64,000 nucleotides of DNA, taken from contig NZ_JACJUD010000002.1 of the NCBI RefSeq assembly GCF_014174475.1, forward strand, positions 732,422-796,421, given 5' to 3'. Source of the stretch: Aquipseudomonas ullengensis (GTDB taxonomy: Bacteria; Pseudomonadota; Gammaproteobacteria; Pseudomonadales; Pseudomonadaceae). The position numbers and the translations under genes are program-made. The notes below the pieces were generated by a model. It did no database searches, was not told the DNA's origin, and saw only the letters and a program-made list of their open reading frames with translations. Shown piece by piece: positions 26,679 to 34,890 of the stretch. How positions within the stretch are numbered: position 1 is the stretch's first letter; every line of letters starts with the position of its first letter.

Positions 26679-27506
26679 ATGTCTTCCAGCCTTTCGGTCA
26701 ACCAGAACAAACTGCAGAAGCGCCTGCGCCGCCTGGCCGGCGAAGCCGTCACCGACTTCAACATGATCGAGAACGGCGACAAGGTGATGGTCTGCCTGTC
26801 CGGCGGCAAAGACAGCTACACCATGCTCGACATCCTCCTGTACCTGCAGAAGGTCGCGCCGATCCAGTTCGAGATCGTCGCGGTGAACATGGACCAGAAG
26901 CAGCCAGGCTTCCCCGAGCACATATTGCCGGCCTACCTGGAGTCGATCGGCGTGCAGTACCACGTGATCGAGAAGGACACCTACTCGGTGGTCAAGGAGA
27001 AGATCCCGGAAGGCAAGACCACCTGCTCGCTGTGCTCGCGCCTGCGCCGCGGCACCCTGTATACCTACGCTGACGAAATCGGCGCGACCAAGATGGCCCT
27101 TGGTCACCACCGCGACGACATCCTGGAAACCTTCTTCCTCAACATGTTCTACGGCGGCACGCTGAAGGCCATGCCGCCCAAGCTGCTCTCCGACGACGGT
27201 CGCAACGTGGTGATCCGCCCGTTGGCCTACTGCAGCGAGAAGGACATCGAGGCCTATTCCGAACTCAAGGAGTTCCCGATCATCCCGTGCAACCTCTGTG
27301 GCTCGCAGGAAAACCTGCAGCGCCAGGTGGTCAAGGAGATGCTGCTGGAATGGGAGCGCAAGTCGCCGGGGCGTACCGAGATCATGTTCCGTGCCCTGCA
27401 GAACGTGGTGCCCTCGCAACTGGCCGACCGCGATTTGTTCGACTTTCAGAGCCTGAAGATCGACGACAGCGCCACGCCGCGCTTCCTCGACGTGATGAGC
27501 CTCTGA
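26679..27506 (+). CDS. ttcA: tRNA 2-thiocytidine(32) synthetase TtcA
   Basis: A 275-residue ATP-dependent, iron-sulfur tRNA thiolase that makes 2-thiocytidine at position 32. The PP-loop is SGGKDS at residues 41-46. The cluster cysteines are Cys116 and Cys119 in CSLC and Cys207 in PCNLCGS, the expected spacing. [19 protein letters not shown] is also typical. The ATG at 26679 is chosen because the homologous N-terminus begins here, although a longer open frame extends upstream. The ribosome site (CCGGATTTCC) is poor. Upstream it faces the DnaJ-related gene. Confidence 0.92.
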   Translation: MSSSLSVNQNKLQKRLRRLAGEAVTDFNMIENGDKVMVCLSGGKDSYTMLDILLYLQKVAPIQFEIVAVNMDQKQPGFPEHILPAYLESIGVQYHVIEKDTYSVVKEKIPEGKTTCSLCSRLRRGTLYTYADEIGATKMALGHHRDDILETFFLNMFYGGTLKAMPPKLLSDDGRNVVIRPLAYCSEKDIEAYSELKEFPIIPCNLCGSQENLQRQVVKEMLLEWERKSPGRTEIMFRALQNVVPSQLADRDLFDFQSLKIDDSATPRFLDVMSL

Positions 27507-27563
27507 TCCCGTTTGCCTTGCTCGTGCCAATGGCCGGGCAGGGCGTATTGATAAGGACCGTGC

Positions 27564-28235
27564 ATGCGTGACTACCAATGGCTCCATGAGTATTGCTTGA
27601 ACCGTTTCGGTTCGGCTGCCGCCCTGGAAGCCCGCCTGCCGCAGGTCAAGAGCGACGCCGCGCTGCGCAGTCTGAGCGATGACCGCTACTTGTCGCTGAT
27701 TGCCCTGCGAGTATTCCGTGCCGGCCTCAAGCACAGCCTGGTGGACGCCAAGTGGCTGGCATTCGAAGAAGTGTTCTTCGGCTTCGTTCCCGAGAAGGTC
27801 GCACTGATGAGCGCCGAGCACCTCGAGCGGCTGATGCAGGACGCCCGCATCATTCGCCACCTGGGCAAGCTCAAGAGTGTGCCGCGCAACGCGCAGTTCG
27901 TGCTGGATGTGCAGAAGGACAAGGGCAGCTTCGGCGCCTTGATCGCCGACTGGCCGGTGACCGATATCGTCGGCCTGTGGAAGTACCTGGCCAAACACGG
28001 CAGCCAGCTTGGTGGTCTGTCTGCGCCGCGCTTGCTGCGGATGATCGGCAAGGACACCTTTATTCCCACCGACGACATGGTCGCCGCGCTCAAGGCCCAG
28101 GAAATCATCGACAAGGCACCCACCAGCCTCAAGGACCTGGCGGCCGTGCAGGTTGCGTTCAACCATTGGCACCAACAGAGCGGCCGGCCGCTGTGCCAGC
28201 TGTCGGTGATGCTGGCGCATACGGTCAATCACTAA
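27564..28235 (+). CDS. Distant DNA-3-methyladenine glycosylase I (Tag)-like protein
   Basis: A 223-residue protein whose middle aligns with Tag: PEKVALMSAEHLERLMQDARIIRHLGKLKSVPRNAQ matches the Tag helix-hairpin region (MQEEDVERLVQDAGIIRHRGKIQ). Two things differ from true Tag. The N-terminal zinc Cys/His are absent, and at the position of the catalytic Glu (EGQQAGLSW in E. coli) this protein reads RVFRAGLKH. Base excision activity is therefore doubtful. AAGGACCGTGC precedes the ATG. It lies 57 bases after ttcA. The assignment rests on my recall of the E. coli sequence. Confidence 0.65.
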   Translation: MRDYQWLHEYCLNRFGSAAALEARLPQVKSDAALRSLSDDRYLSLIALRVFRAGLKHSLVDAKWLAFEEVFFGFVPEKVALMSAEHLERLMQDARIIRHLGKLKSVPRNAQFVLDVQKDKGSFGALIADWPVTDIVGLWKYLAKHGSQLGGLSAPRLLRMIGKDTFIPTDDMVAALKAQEIIDKAPTSLKDLAAVQVAFNHWHQQSGRPLCQLSVMLAHTVNH

Positions 28236-28244
28236 CGCAGCCCG

Positions 28245-28311
28245 GTAGGAGCGAGCTCTGCTCGCGAAGCGGCGGTGCATGGATCCATTCGCGAGCAGAG
28301 CTCGCTCCTAC
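28245..28311. repeat. REP palindrome, family B (complete)
   Basis: A perfect 24-bp inverted repeat (28245-28268 and 28288-28311) around a 19-base spacer, with the core GTAGGAGCGAGCTCTGCTCG. The outer right base touches the GGAG at 28312-28315 that serves the sirtuin gene. Pseudomonas genomes carry many copies of this family. Confidence 0.88.
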
Positions 28312-28323
28312 GGAGATTCAGGC

Positions 28324-29091
28324 GTGAGCAGCGACATCCTCAAGGTCGCCCAGGCCATCCAGCAGGCCGAGCGCATCCTGATCATCACCGGCGCCGGACT
28401 GTCGGCCGACTCCGGCCTGCCGACTTACCGTGGCCTTGGCGGCCTGTACAACGGCCTGACGGCGGAAGGTTTGCCGATCGAAGCGGCACTGTCCGGGCCG
28501 ATGCTGCAGCGTGATCCGGCGTTGTGCTGGAAGTACCTGGCCGAACTGGGCAAGGCCTGCCTGGGCGCGCAGCCGAATGCCGGGCACGCGGCCATCGCAG
28601 AACTGCAGCGGCGTAAACCCGGCTGCTGGGTACTGACACAGAACATCGACGGCTATCACCGCCAGGCCGGCTCGCCGGTGGAGCGTCTGATCGAGATCCA
28701 TGGCGAGTTGGCGCCGCTGTACTGCCAGTCTTGCGGCGCTGAAGACTCTGAGTTGGCGGCGCACCTGCTGCGCCCGTTGCCGCCGCGTTGCGCCCAATGC
28801 GGGGGCATCCTGCGCCCACCGGTGGTGCTGTTCGAGGAAATGCTGCCGGAAGATGCCATTGGTCGGCTTTATGACCAGGTGCGCGAAGGCTTTGATGTGG
28901 TGCTGGCGGTGGGCACCACGGCGAGCTTCCCCTATATCGTCGAGCCGGTGGCGCAAGCCCGCAGGAACGGGGGTTTAACTGTGGAAGTGAACCCTGCACT
29001 GACCGATCTCAGCAGCCGGGTCGACGTCCGCTTGTCGGGAAGGGCGTTAGATGTTTTTCCGGAACTACTAAGTCACATTTACGGGCATTGA
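28324..29091 (+). CDS. Sirtuin family NAD-dependent protein deacylase
   Basis: A 255-residue sirtuin. GAGLSADSGLPTYRG at residues 23-37 binds NAD, QNIDGYHRQAG (107-116) follows, and the catalytic His126 lies in EIHGE. Four zinc cysteines are Cys134, Cys137, Cys156 and Cys159. It should remove acyl groups from lysines using NAD+. I see no Tyr-x-x-Arg that would mark a desuccinylase. The GTG at 28324 is preferred because GGAG lies 8 bases before it; an ATG at 28279 would place the N-terminus inside a REP element. Cytoplasmic. Confidence 0.87.
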   Translation: MSSDILKVAQAIQQAERILIITGAGLSADSGLPTYRGLGGLYNGLTAEGLPIEAALSGPMLQRDPALCWKYLAELGKACLGAQPNAGHAAIAELQRRKPGCWVLTQNIDGYHRQAGSPVERLIEIHGELAPLYCQSCGAEDSELAAHLLRPLPPRCAQCGGILRPPVVLFEEMLPEDAIGRLYDQVREGFDVVLAVGTTASFPYIVEPVAQARRNGGLTVEVNPALTDLSSRVDVRLSGRALDVFPELLSHIYGH

Positions 29092-29160
29092 ATTTGCAAT
29101 CTCAGCCTTCAGACGGCATAGTCGCCCCCTTATAAAAACCAGACAAACACGGTCGTGCCC

Positions 29161-29784
29161 ATGCTAAAGCGCTTCGCACCCCTCGTGCCCATTGCACTTA
29201 CAGTCCTGTTGGCGGCTTGTGCCACCAGCCCGACACCGCAGTCTCAAGTCGATCTCGCCGAGGTCGATCTGCAACAGGAACCCACTCCGGTCGAGTACCT
29301 CGGTGACGAGCAGCTCCCGGACTTCGCCAAGGACAAGCCCTACGAGCTGCCCGTCCTGGCGGACAACATCCTGGCCCACGGTCTGTCCCTGATCGGTACC
29401 CGCTACCGCATGGGCGGCACCTCGGTGAACACTGGTTTCGACTGCAGCGGTTTTGTCGGCTTCCTCTACAAGGAAGAAGCGGGCATGCAACTGCCACGCT
29501 CGACCCGTGAGTTGATCAACCTCGACGCGCCGTTGGTTTCGCGCAACGAGCTGGAACCGGGCGACATCATCTTCTTCAACAACCGTGGCCGTGGCCGCGT
29601 CAGTCATGCTGGGATCTACCTGGGCGATGACCAGTTCATCCATTCCAGCAGCAGCCGCAGCGGTGGCGTACGGGTCGACAGCCTGGACGACAGCTACTGG
29701 AGCCGCAGCTACATGGAAGCCAAGCGCGCGCTGGCCATGGCGCCGCAACAGGACGATCAGCAAAGCAATCCGCTGCACCGCTAA
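29161..29784 (+). CDS. NlpC/P60 family lipoprotein peptidase (copy 1)
   Basis: A 207-residue lipoprotein with lipobox LAAC near residue 20 (MLKRFAPLVPIALTVLLAAC). The C-terminal NlpC/P60 domain holds the nucleophile Cys in TGFDCSGFVGFLYKEE, the His in GRVSHAGIYLGD and a downstream FIHSSSSRSGGV. Such enzymes cut peptidoglycan stem peptides between gamma-D-Glu and meso-DAP. It probably acts in the periplasm from the outer membrane. The ATG at 29161 directly starts the signal; a GTG two codons earlier is possible. A close paralogue follows 74 bases downstream. Confidence 0.85.
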   Translation: MLKRFAPLVPIALTVLLAACATSPTPQSQVDLAEVDLQQEPTPVEYLGDEQLPDFAKDKPYELPVLADNILAHGLSLIGTRYRMGGTSVNTGFDCSGFVGFLYKEEAGMQLPRSTRELINLDAPLVSRNELEPGDIIFFNNRGRGRVSHAGIYLGDDQFIHSSSSRSGGVRVDSLDDSYWSRSYMEAKRALAMAPQQDDQQSNPLHR

Positions 29785-29858
29785 TTCCTTCCGCGGGCCT
29801 TGCGCCCGTGGCGCAGGCTGGGCAGAGTAGGGCGCATTCCGGCCAGGATCGCCCGCCC

Positions 29859-30377
29859 ATGCCATACACGGCTCGCTTCGCCCTGCTAGCCCTCGCCGCG
29901 TTGCTCACCGCATGCGCCGGCCACTCTCCCGCTCCAGAACCCACCAATCCCTTTCCCGTTGTCAGTGATGGCAGCGCCGATGATGTGCTGATCAGCGCCA
30001 TCGGCCTAGTGGGCACGCCGTATCGCTATGGCGGCAACACCCCGGACAGCGGTTTCGATTGCAGCGGTCTGATCGGCTACGTCTACCGCAACTCGGCGGG
30101 CATTCAGCTACCGCGCTCGACCCGCGAGATGATTGGCCTGCGCGTGCCCAGCATCGGCCGTAATGCCCTGCAGAGCGGCGACCTGGTGTTCTTCGCCACC
30201 AACGGCGGCGGCACGGTCAGCCATGCCGGCATCTACGTCGGCGAGGGGCGCTTCGTGCATGCGCCGTCCAGTGGCGGCACGGTGCGCCTGGACAGCCTGG
30301 ATGCGACTTACTGGCAGAAGAGCTTCCTCTCGGCCAAACGCGTGCTGAGGGCTGACCACCTGGCGCAGACACCGTGA
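29859..30377 (+). CDS. NlpC/P60 family lipoprotein peptidase (copy 2)
   Basis: A 172-residue lipoprotein with lipobox LTAC (MPYTARFALLALAALLTAC). The NlpC/P60 domain has SGFDCSGLIGYVYRNSAG with the nucleophile Cys, GTVSHAGIYVGEGRFVHAPSSGG with the catalytic His, and the shared LPRSTREMIGL block. It is a shorter paralogue of the preceding protein, with a shorter linker. AGGATC lies before the ATG. Its stop overlaps the GTG start of the methyltransferase gene by four bases, so they are translationally coupled. Confidence 0.85.
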   Translation: MPYTARFALLALAALLTACAGHSPAPEPTNPFPVVSDGSADDVLISAIGLVGTPYRYGGNTPDSGFDCSGLIGYVYRNSAGIQLPRSTREMIGLRVPSIGRNALQSGDLVFFATNGGGTVSHAGIYVGEGRFVHAPSSGGTVRLDSLDATYWQKSFLSAKRVLRADHLAQTP

Positions 30378-31036
30378 CCCAGCGCAGCCTCAATCTCGAC
30401 GACAACCTGTATCAGTACCTGTTGGATGTTTCCCTGCGCGAGACGCCGCTGCTCAAGCGCCTGCGTGATGAAACCGCGCAGCTGCCCACGGCGCGCTGGC
30501 AGATCGCGCCCGAGCAGGGCCAGTTCATGGCGCTGCTGGTACAGCTCACGGGTGCCCGGCGCATCCTCGAAATCGGGACCTACACGGGCTACAGCGCGAT
30601 CTGCCTGGCCCAGGCGATGCCGGCGGATGGTCAGCTGATCTGCTGTGACCTGTCCGGCGACTACAACGCCATCGCCCGGCGCTACTGGTATGAGGCGGGA
30701 CTGCTGGAACGTATCGACCTGCGCCTGGCACCCGCCTTGGAAACCCTCAGCACCTTGGAGCGGGGCGGGCAGGGCGAGAGCTTCGACCTGATCTTCATCG
30801 ATGCCGACAAGGCCAACTACCCGATCTATCTCGAACATGCGCTGGTGCTGGTGCGCAAGGGCGGTTTGATCCTGTTCGACAACGTGCTGTGGAGCGGCCG
30901 GGTGCTTGAACAGAACCCGGACAGCGCCGATACCCGGGCGATCCAGGCGCTCAATCGCACGCTCAAGCGCGATCAGCGCGTCGAGCTGTCGATGCTACCG
31001 CTGGGCGACGGCCTGACCATCTGCCGCAAGCGTTGA
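30374..31036 (+). CDS. Class I SAM-dependent O-methyltransferase (caffeoyl-CoA type)
   Basis: A 220-residue O-methyltransferase of the YrrM/CCoAOMT family. Motif I is ILEIGTYTGYSAICLA near residues 64-79, and the metal and substrate segment FDLIFIDADKANYP and FDNVLWSGRV are typical. These enzymes methylate a hydroxyl with a divalent metal. The substrate is unknown: some bacterial members act on catechols, others on tRNA hydroxyuridine (TrmR type). The GTG start overlaps the NlpC stop in a GTGA arrangement. It is the last gene before the cobalamin riboswitch. Confidence 0.82.
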   Translation: MTQRSLNLDDNLYQYLLDVSLRETPLLKRLRDETAQLPTARWQIAPEQGQFMALLVQLTGARRILEIGTYTGYSAICLAQAMPADGQLICCDLSGDYNAIARRYWYEAGLLERIDLRLAPALETLSTLERGGQGESFDLIFIDADKANYPIYLEHALVLVRKGGLILFDNVLWSGRVLEQNPDSADTRAIQALNRTLKRDQRVELSMLPLGDGLTICRKR

Positions 31037-31071
31037 CGCTCCATTGCCAACCTTCTAACCTGCGCGCCTTG

Positions 31072-31262
31072 TTACAGGTACCCCCGACGCAATGCGTCCA
31101 TGGGGTGAAACAGGGAAGCCGGTCCATTCGTTCGCGAAGAATCCGGCGCTGCCCCCGCAACGGTAGGTGAGTTCAAGGTCGCATTCAGCCACTGTGCTTG
31201 GCATGGGAAGGCGCGACTGGGGAGCCAAAAGCTCCGCTCACAAGCCCGGAGACCGGCCTGAA
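31072..31262 (+). ncRNA. Cobalamin (AdoCbl) riboswitch
   Basis: The conserved order is all present: TTACAGGTACCC at 31072-31083, GGTGAAACAGGGAAGCCGGT at 31101-31120, GAATCCGGCGCTGCCCCCGC followed by AACGGTAGG around 31139-31167, a CACTG at 31190-31194, and the B12 box AGCCCGGAGACCGGCCTG at 31243-31260. It should bind adenosylcobalamin and lower expression of the cob operon. The B12 box is about 160 bases before the cobO start, so the expression platform lies in 31263-31423. No U-rich terminator is evident there, which makes control of translation more likely. Confidence 0.93.
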
Positions 31263-31423
31263 TACAATCCACGGCAGTGCGGAGGGCTCTGCGGGTGGGT
31301 GGGCCTGTGTCCGCCGCCATCCTGTTTGTCCTTCCTCTGCCTCTGTTTCTGTCCGTGTGCCTGGCCCTGGTCTGGCGTGCGACGCCTGCGCTGCGCGCAG
31401 CACGGCCCGATGAGGAGCCCGGC
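31263..31423 (+). promoter_or_regulatory. Riboswitch expression platform / leader with an in-frame hydrophobic stretch
   Basis: The 161 bases between the B12 box and cobO lack a recognised gene. They are pyrimidine-rich, hold no U-tract terminator, and end in GAGGAG 8 bases before the cobO ATG. From a GTG at 31277 one frame stays open into cobO and would encode a hydrophobic segment (AAILFVLPLPLFLSVCLALVW). This may be chance in C/T-rich DNA, a leader peptide, or a deletion scar. Confidence 0.4.
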
Positions 31424-32032
31424 ATGACTGAGTCCGAGGAGCGCGACGAGCGCCACAAAGCGCGTATGGCGCGCAAAAAAGCCGTGATCGACGAGAAGAT
31501 TGCCCAGGCCAGCGACGAGCGTGGTCTGCTGCTGGTGCACAGCGGCAACGGCAAGGGCAAGAGCAGCTCGGCCTTCGGCATGGTCGCCCGCGCCCTCGGT
31601 CATGGCATCAAGGTCGGCGTGGTGCAGTTCATCAAGGGGGCGGCCACCGGCGAGGAGGCCTTCTTCCGCCGCTTCCCCGAGGAAGTCCGCTATTTCCGCA
31701 TGGGCGAAGGCTTCACCTGGGAAACCCAGGACCGCCAGCGCGACAAGCTCAAGGCCGAGGAGGCCTGGCAAGTGGCGCGCGAGCTGCTGGCTGATGAGGA
31801 CATTGGCCTGGTGGTGCTGGATGAGCTGAACATCGCCCTCAAGCATGGCTATCTGGAGCTGGACGTGGTGCTGGCTGACCTGCACGCGCGGCCATTCCTG
31901 CAACATGTGGTGGTGACCGGTCGTGGCGCCCGCGATGAGCTGATCGAGGCGGCGGACACCGTTACCGACATGAGCCTGGTCAAGCATGCCTTCAAGGCCG
32001 GGGTGAAAGCACAGAAGGGCATCGAGTTCTGA
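31424..32032 (+). CDS. cobO: Cob(I)yrinic acid a,c-diamide adenosyltransferase
   Basis: A 202-residue CobA/CobO-type enzyme that transfers the 5'-deoxyadenosyl group from ATP to cob(I)alamin-type corrinoids. The unusual P-loop is HSGNGKGKSSSAFG near residues 38-51. VVLDELNIAL and VVVTGRGARDELIEAADTVTDM follow. The N-terminus (EERDERHKARMARKKAVIDEKI) is the charged helix of the family. The start is the ATG at 31424 with GAGGAG upstream. Its stop overlaps the cobB ATG by one base (TGATG). First gene of the riboswitch-controlled operon. Confidence 0.93.
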   Translation: MTESEERDERHKARMARKKAVIDEKIAQASDERGLLLVHSGNGKGKSSSAFGMVARALGHGIKVGVVQFIKGAATGEEAFFRRFPEEVRYFRMGEGFTWETQDRQRDKLKAEEAWQVARELLADEDIGLVVLDELNIALKHGYLELDVVLADLHARPFLQHVVVTGRGARDELIEAADTVTDMSLVKHAFKAGVKAQKGIEF

Positions 32033-33324
32033 TGGATGCCCATTGCTGTCCCGCTCTGCTGATCGCCGCACCTGCTTCCGGGCAGGGCAAAACCACCGTG
32101 ACTGCCGCCCTGGCCCGCCTGCATACGCGGGCCGGCAAGCGTGTGCGGGTGTTCAAGTGCGGGCCGGACTTTCTCGATCCGATGATCCTGGCGCGTGCAT
32201 CCGGCGCGCCGGTGTACCAGCTCGACCTGTGGATGGTTGGCGAGGACGAGTGCCGGCGCCTGCTCTGGGAGGCGGCGGGTGAGGCCGACCTGATCCTGAT
32301 CGAAGGGGTGATGGGCCTGTTCGACGGCAGCCCTTCGGCCGCCGACCTGGCGCGTTGTTTCCAGGTGCCGGTGCTGGGAGTGATCGACGGCAGCGCCATG
32401 GCCCAGACCTTCGGTGCCCTGGCCTATGGCCTGGCCAACTTCCAGCACAGCCTGCCGTTCGCCGGCGTGCTGGCCAATCGGGTGGGCAGTGCCCGCCACG
32501 GCGAGATCCTGCGCGACAGCCTGCCGCCGGCGATCCGCTGGTTTGGCGCGCTACCGCGCAGCGCCGAGGTCGAGTTGCCCAGTCGTCACCTGGGCCTGGT
32601 GCAGGCCGATGAACTGGCGGATCTGGATAAACGCCTGGATGCCGCCGCCGATGCCCTACTGGCCACCGCTGGCGACAGCCTGCCGGACCCGGTGAGCTTC
32701 GCGGTGCCCGAACCCGTGCCGGTCGAGCCGCTGCTGGCCGGCGTGCGTGTCGGTGTGGCGTACGACACTGCGTTCGCCTTCATTTATCGCGCCAATCTCG
32801 ACCTGCTGCAGCGCCTGGGGGCGCAGCTGGAGTACTTCTCGCCGCTTGGCGACAGCCAGTTGCCCGAGGTGGACAGTCTCTACCTGCCGGGTGGTTACCC
32901 GGAACTGCACCTGGCGCAGTTGCAGAACAATCGCCGCATGGCGGTGGCGATCGCGGCGCACCATGCCGCCGGCAAGCCGATTCTGGCCGAGTGTGGCGGC
33001 ATGCTTTACCTGCTCGACCGGCTCACCGACAAGCAGGGCGAGAGTGGCGAGTTGCTCGGCCTGCTGCCGGGCTGCGCGCAGATGCAGCCGCGCATGGCCG
33101 CCCTCGGCCTGCAGCAGGTGGAGCTGCCGGAAGGCCTGCTGCGCGGGCACACCTACCACCATTCGCTGCTCGACTGTGCCCTTGAGCCGCTGGCCCGAGG
33201 CAGCAGCCCGAACCAGCGCCCGGCTGCCGAGGCGGTGTACCGCATCGGCCGGCTGACCGCTTCCTATATTCACTTCTACCTGCCGTCCAACCCGCAGGCC
33301 GCGGCCAGGCTGCTGTTGCCATGA
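32032..33324 (+). CDS. cobB: Cobyrinate a,c-diamide synthase
   Basis: A 430-residue ATP- and glutamine-dependent enzyme that amidates the a and c carboxylates of cobyrinate or hydrogenobyrinate. The N-terminal P-loop segment is APASGQGKTTVTAALARLH, then KCGPDFLDP and EGVMGLFDG. The C-terminal class I glutaminase holds LPGGYPELHLAQL and the nucleophile Cys in AECGGMLYLLDR, with HTYHHS near the end. Operon neighbour spacing: 10 bases to bluB. Named cobB after the Pseudomonas aerobic pathway scheme; it is not the sirtuin of the same symbol. Confidence 0.93.
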   Translation: MDAHCCPALLIAAPASGQGKTTVTAALARLHTRAGKRVRVFKCGPDFLDPMILARASGAPVYQLDLWMVGEDECRRLLWEAAGEADLILIEGVMGLFDGSPSAADLARCFQVPVLGVIDGSAMAQTFGALAYGLANFQHSLPFAGVLANRVGSARHGEILRDSLPPAIRWFGALPRSAEVELPSRHLGLVQADELADLDKRLDAAADALLATAGDSLPDPVSFAVPEPVPVEPLLAGVRVGVAYDTAFAFIYRANLDLLQRLGAQLEYFSPLGDSQLPEVDSLYLPGGYPELHLAQLQNNRRMAVAIAAHHAAGKPILAECGGMLYLLDRLTDKQGESGELLGLLPGCAQMQPRMAALGLQQVELPEGLLRGHTYHHSLLDCALEPLARGSSPNQRPAAEAVYRIGRLTASYIHFYLPSNPQAAARLLLP

Positions 33325-33334
33325 AGAGACGAGC

Positions 33335-33985
33335 ATGAGCGAACAGGCTTTCAGCGACGCCGAGCGCGCCGCGGTCTACCGCGCCATCGCCGAGCGGCGC
33401 GACATGCGCCATTTCGCCGGCGGCACGCTGACGCCCGAGTTGCTCGCGCGCCTGCTGCAGGCCGCGCACCAGGCGCCCAGTGTCGGCCTGATGCAGCCCT
33501 GGCGCTTTATCCGCATTACCCGCGCCGAGCTGCGCGAGGCCATCCACGCCCAGGTCGAGGCCGAGCGGGTGCGCACCGCCGAGGCCTTGGGCGAACGCAG
33601 CGATGACTTCATGCGGCTCAAGGTCGAGGGCATCCGCGACTGTGCCGAGCTGCTGGTGGTGGCGCTGACGGACCGGCGCGAAGAGCACATCTTCGGGCGC
33701 CGCACCTTGCCGGAAATGGACCTGGCCTCCGTGGCCTGTGCCATCCAGAACCTCTGGCTGGCCGCCCGGGCCGAAGGGCTGGGGCTGGGCTGGGTGTCGC
33801 TGTTCGAGCCGCAGGCGCTGGCCGAGCTGCTGCACATGCCGCCCGGCAGCAAGCCGGTGGCGGTGCTGTGCCTGGGACCGGTGACCGAGTTCTATGCCGA
33901 GCCAATGCTGGTGCAGGAAGGCTGGGCGCAGGCGCGGCCGCTGCAGGACCTGCTGTTCACCGACACCTGGGGGCAGCACGAATGA
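33335..33985 (+). CDS. bluB: 5,6-dimethylbenzimidazole synthase
   Basis: A 216-residue flavin-destructase of the nitroreductase fold that turns FMNH2 and oxygen into 5,6-dimethylbenzimidazole, the lower ligand of B12. Matching segments are [53 protein letters not shown] and [12 protein letters not shown]. Its place inside a cob operon supports BluB over a general nitroreductase. GAAGAGACGAGC precedes the ATG. Its stop overlaps cobD (ATGA). The presence of bluB indicates an aerobic route to the lower ligand. Confidence 0.92.
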   Translation: MSEQAFSDAERAAVYRAIAERRDMRHFAGGTLTPELLARLLQAAHQAPSVGLMQPWRFIRITRAELREAIHAQVEAERVRTAEALGERSDDFMRLKVEGIRDCAELLVVALTDRREEHIFGRRTLPEMDLASVACAIQNLWLAARAEGLGLGWVSLFEPQALAELLHMPPGSKPVAVLCLGPVTEFYAEPMLVQEGWAQARPLQDLLFTDTWGQHE

Positions 33986-34890
33986 GCCTGGCCCTGTTCA
34001 GCCTGCTGGGCGTGGCGCTGGACGCCTGGTTTGGCGAGCCGCGTCGTTGGCATCCGCTGGTGGGCTTCGGCAACCTGGCGCAGCGCATCGAACAGCGCCT
34101 CAACAGCGGTGGCTATGGCTGGCGCAGTCATGGCGTTACCGGCTGGTGCATGGCGGTGTTGCCGCCGGTGCTGCTGGTCGGCTTGCTCAGCCTGAGCGAG
34201 TCGCTCGGCTGGCTGGTGCAGATCGCCGCGCTGTATTTCGCCATTGGCCTGAAAAGCCTGGGCCAGCATGCATTACCCGTGGCCCAGGCCCTGCGCCTGG
34301 GCGATCTGGCCGAGGCGCGCAAACGGGTCGGTTACATGGTCAGCCGACGTACCGCCGAGCTGGATAGCAGTGGGGTGGCGCGCGCCGGTACCGAGTCGGT
34401 GCTGGAGAACGGCAGCGATGCGGTGTTCGCCGCGCTGTTCTGGTTTGCCGTCGCGGGGGCGCCGGGCGTGGTGTTGTACCGCCTGAGCAATACCCTGGAC
34501 GCCATGTGGGGCTACCGCAACGAACGCTTCGAGCGCTTCGGCTGGGCGGCGGCGAAGATCGACGACGCGCTCAACTACATCCCGGCGCGCCTGGTGGCGC
34601 TGACCTATGCACTGCTCGGCAACACCCGCCTGGCCTTGCGCTGCTGGCGCCAGCAGGCACCGCTGTGGGACAGCCCGAATGCCGGCCCGGTGATGGCTGC
34701 CGGTGCCGGTGCCCTGGCGGTGAGCCTGGGCGGCGCGGCGGTCTACCATGGGGAACTGCATGAGCGGCCGGTGCTGGGCGAGGGTGCGCCGGCGCAGGCG
34801 CGTGATATCGAGCGGGCGCTTAATCTGGTGAACGGTGGCGTGCTGGTGTGGTTAGTGGTGTTGCTGATGGGGAGTGTCTGCCTTGCTTGA
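33982..34890 (+). CDS. cobD: Adenosylcobinamide-phosphate synthase
   Basis: A 302-residue membrane protein (CbiB/CobD) that joins aminopropanol phosphate or aminopropanol to adenosylcobyric acid. About five hydrophobic segments are present. Family hallmarks are [24 protein letters not shown] at the N-terminus, [30 protein letters not shown] in the middle, and [17 protein letters not shown]. The ATG overlaps the bluB stop by four bases. The naming follows Pseudomonas usage, where cobD is this enzyme and cobC the decarboxylase. Confidence 0.92.
   Translation: MSLALFSLLGVALDAWFGEPRRWHPLVGFGNLAQRIEQRLNSGGYGWRSHGVTGWCMAVLPPVLLVGLLSLSESLGWLVQIAALYFAIGLKSLGQHALPVAQALRLGDLAEARKRVGYMVSRRTAELDSSGVARAGTESVLENGSDAVFAALFWFAVAGAPGVVLYRLSNTLDAMWGYRNERFERFGWAAAKIDDALNYIPARLVALTYALLGNTRLALRCWRQQAPLWDSPNAGPVMAAGAGALAVSLGGAAVYHGELHERPVLGEGAPAQARDIERALNLVNGGVLVWLVVLLMGSVCLA

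Noticed and set aside
28279..28323. The upstream ATG extension of the sirtuin
   Set aside because: These 15 codons lie in a REP palindrome and lack a ribosome site. The GTG at 28324 has GGAG at proper spacing.
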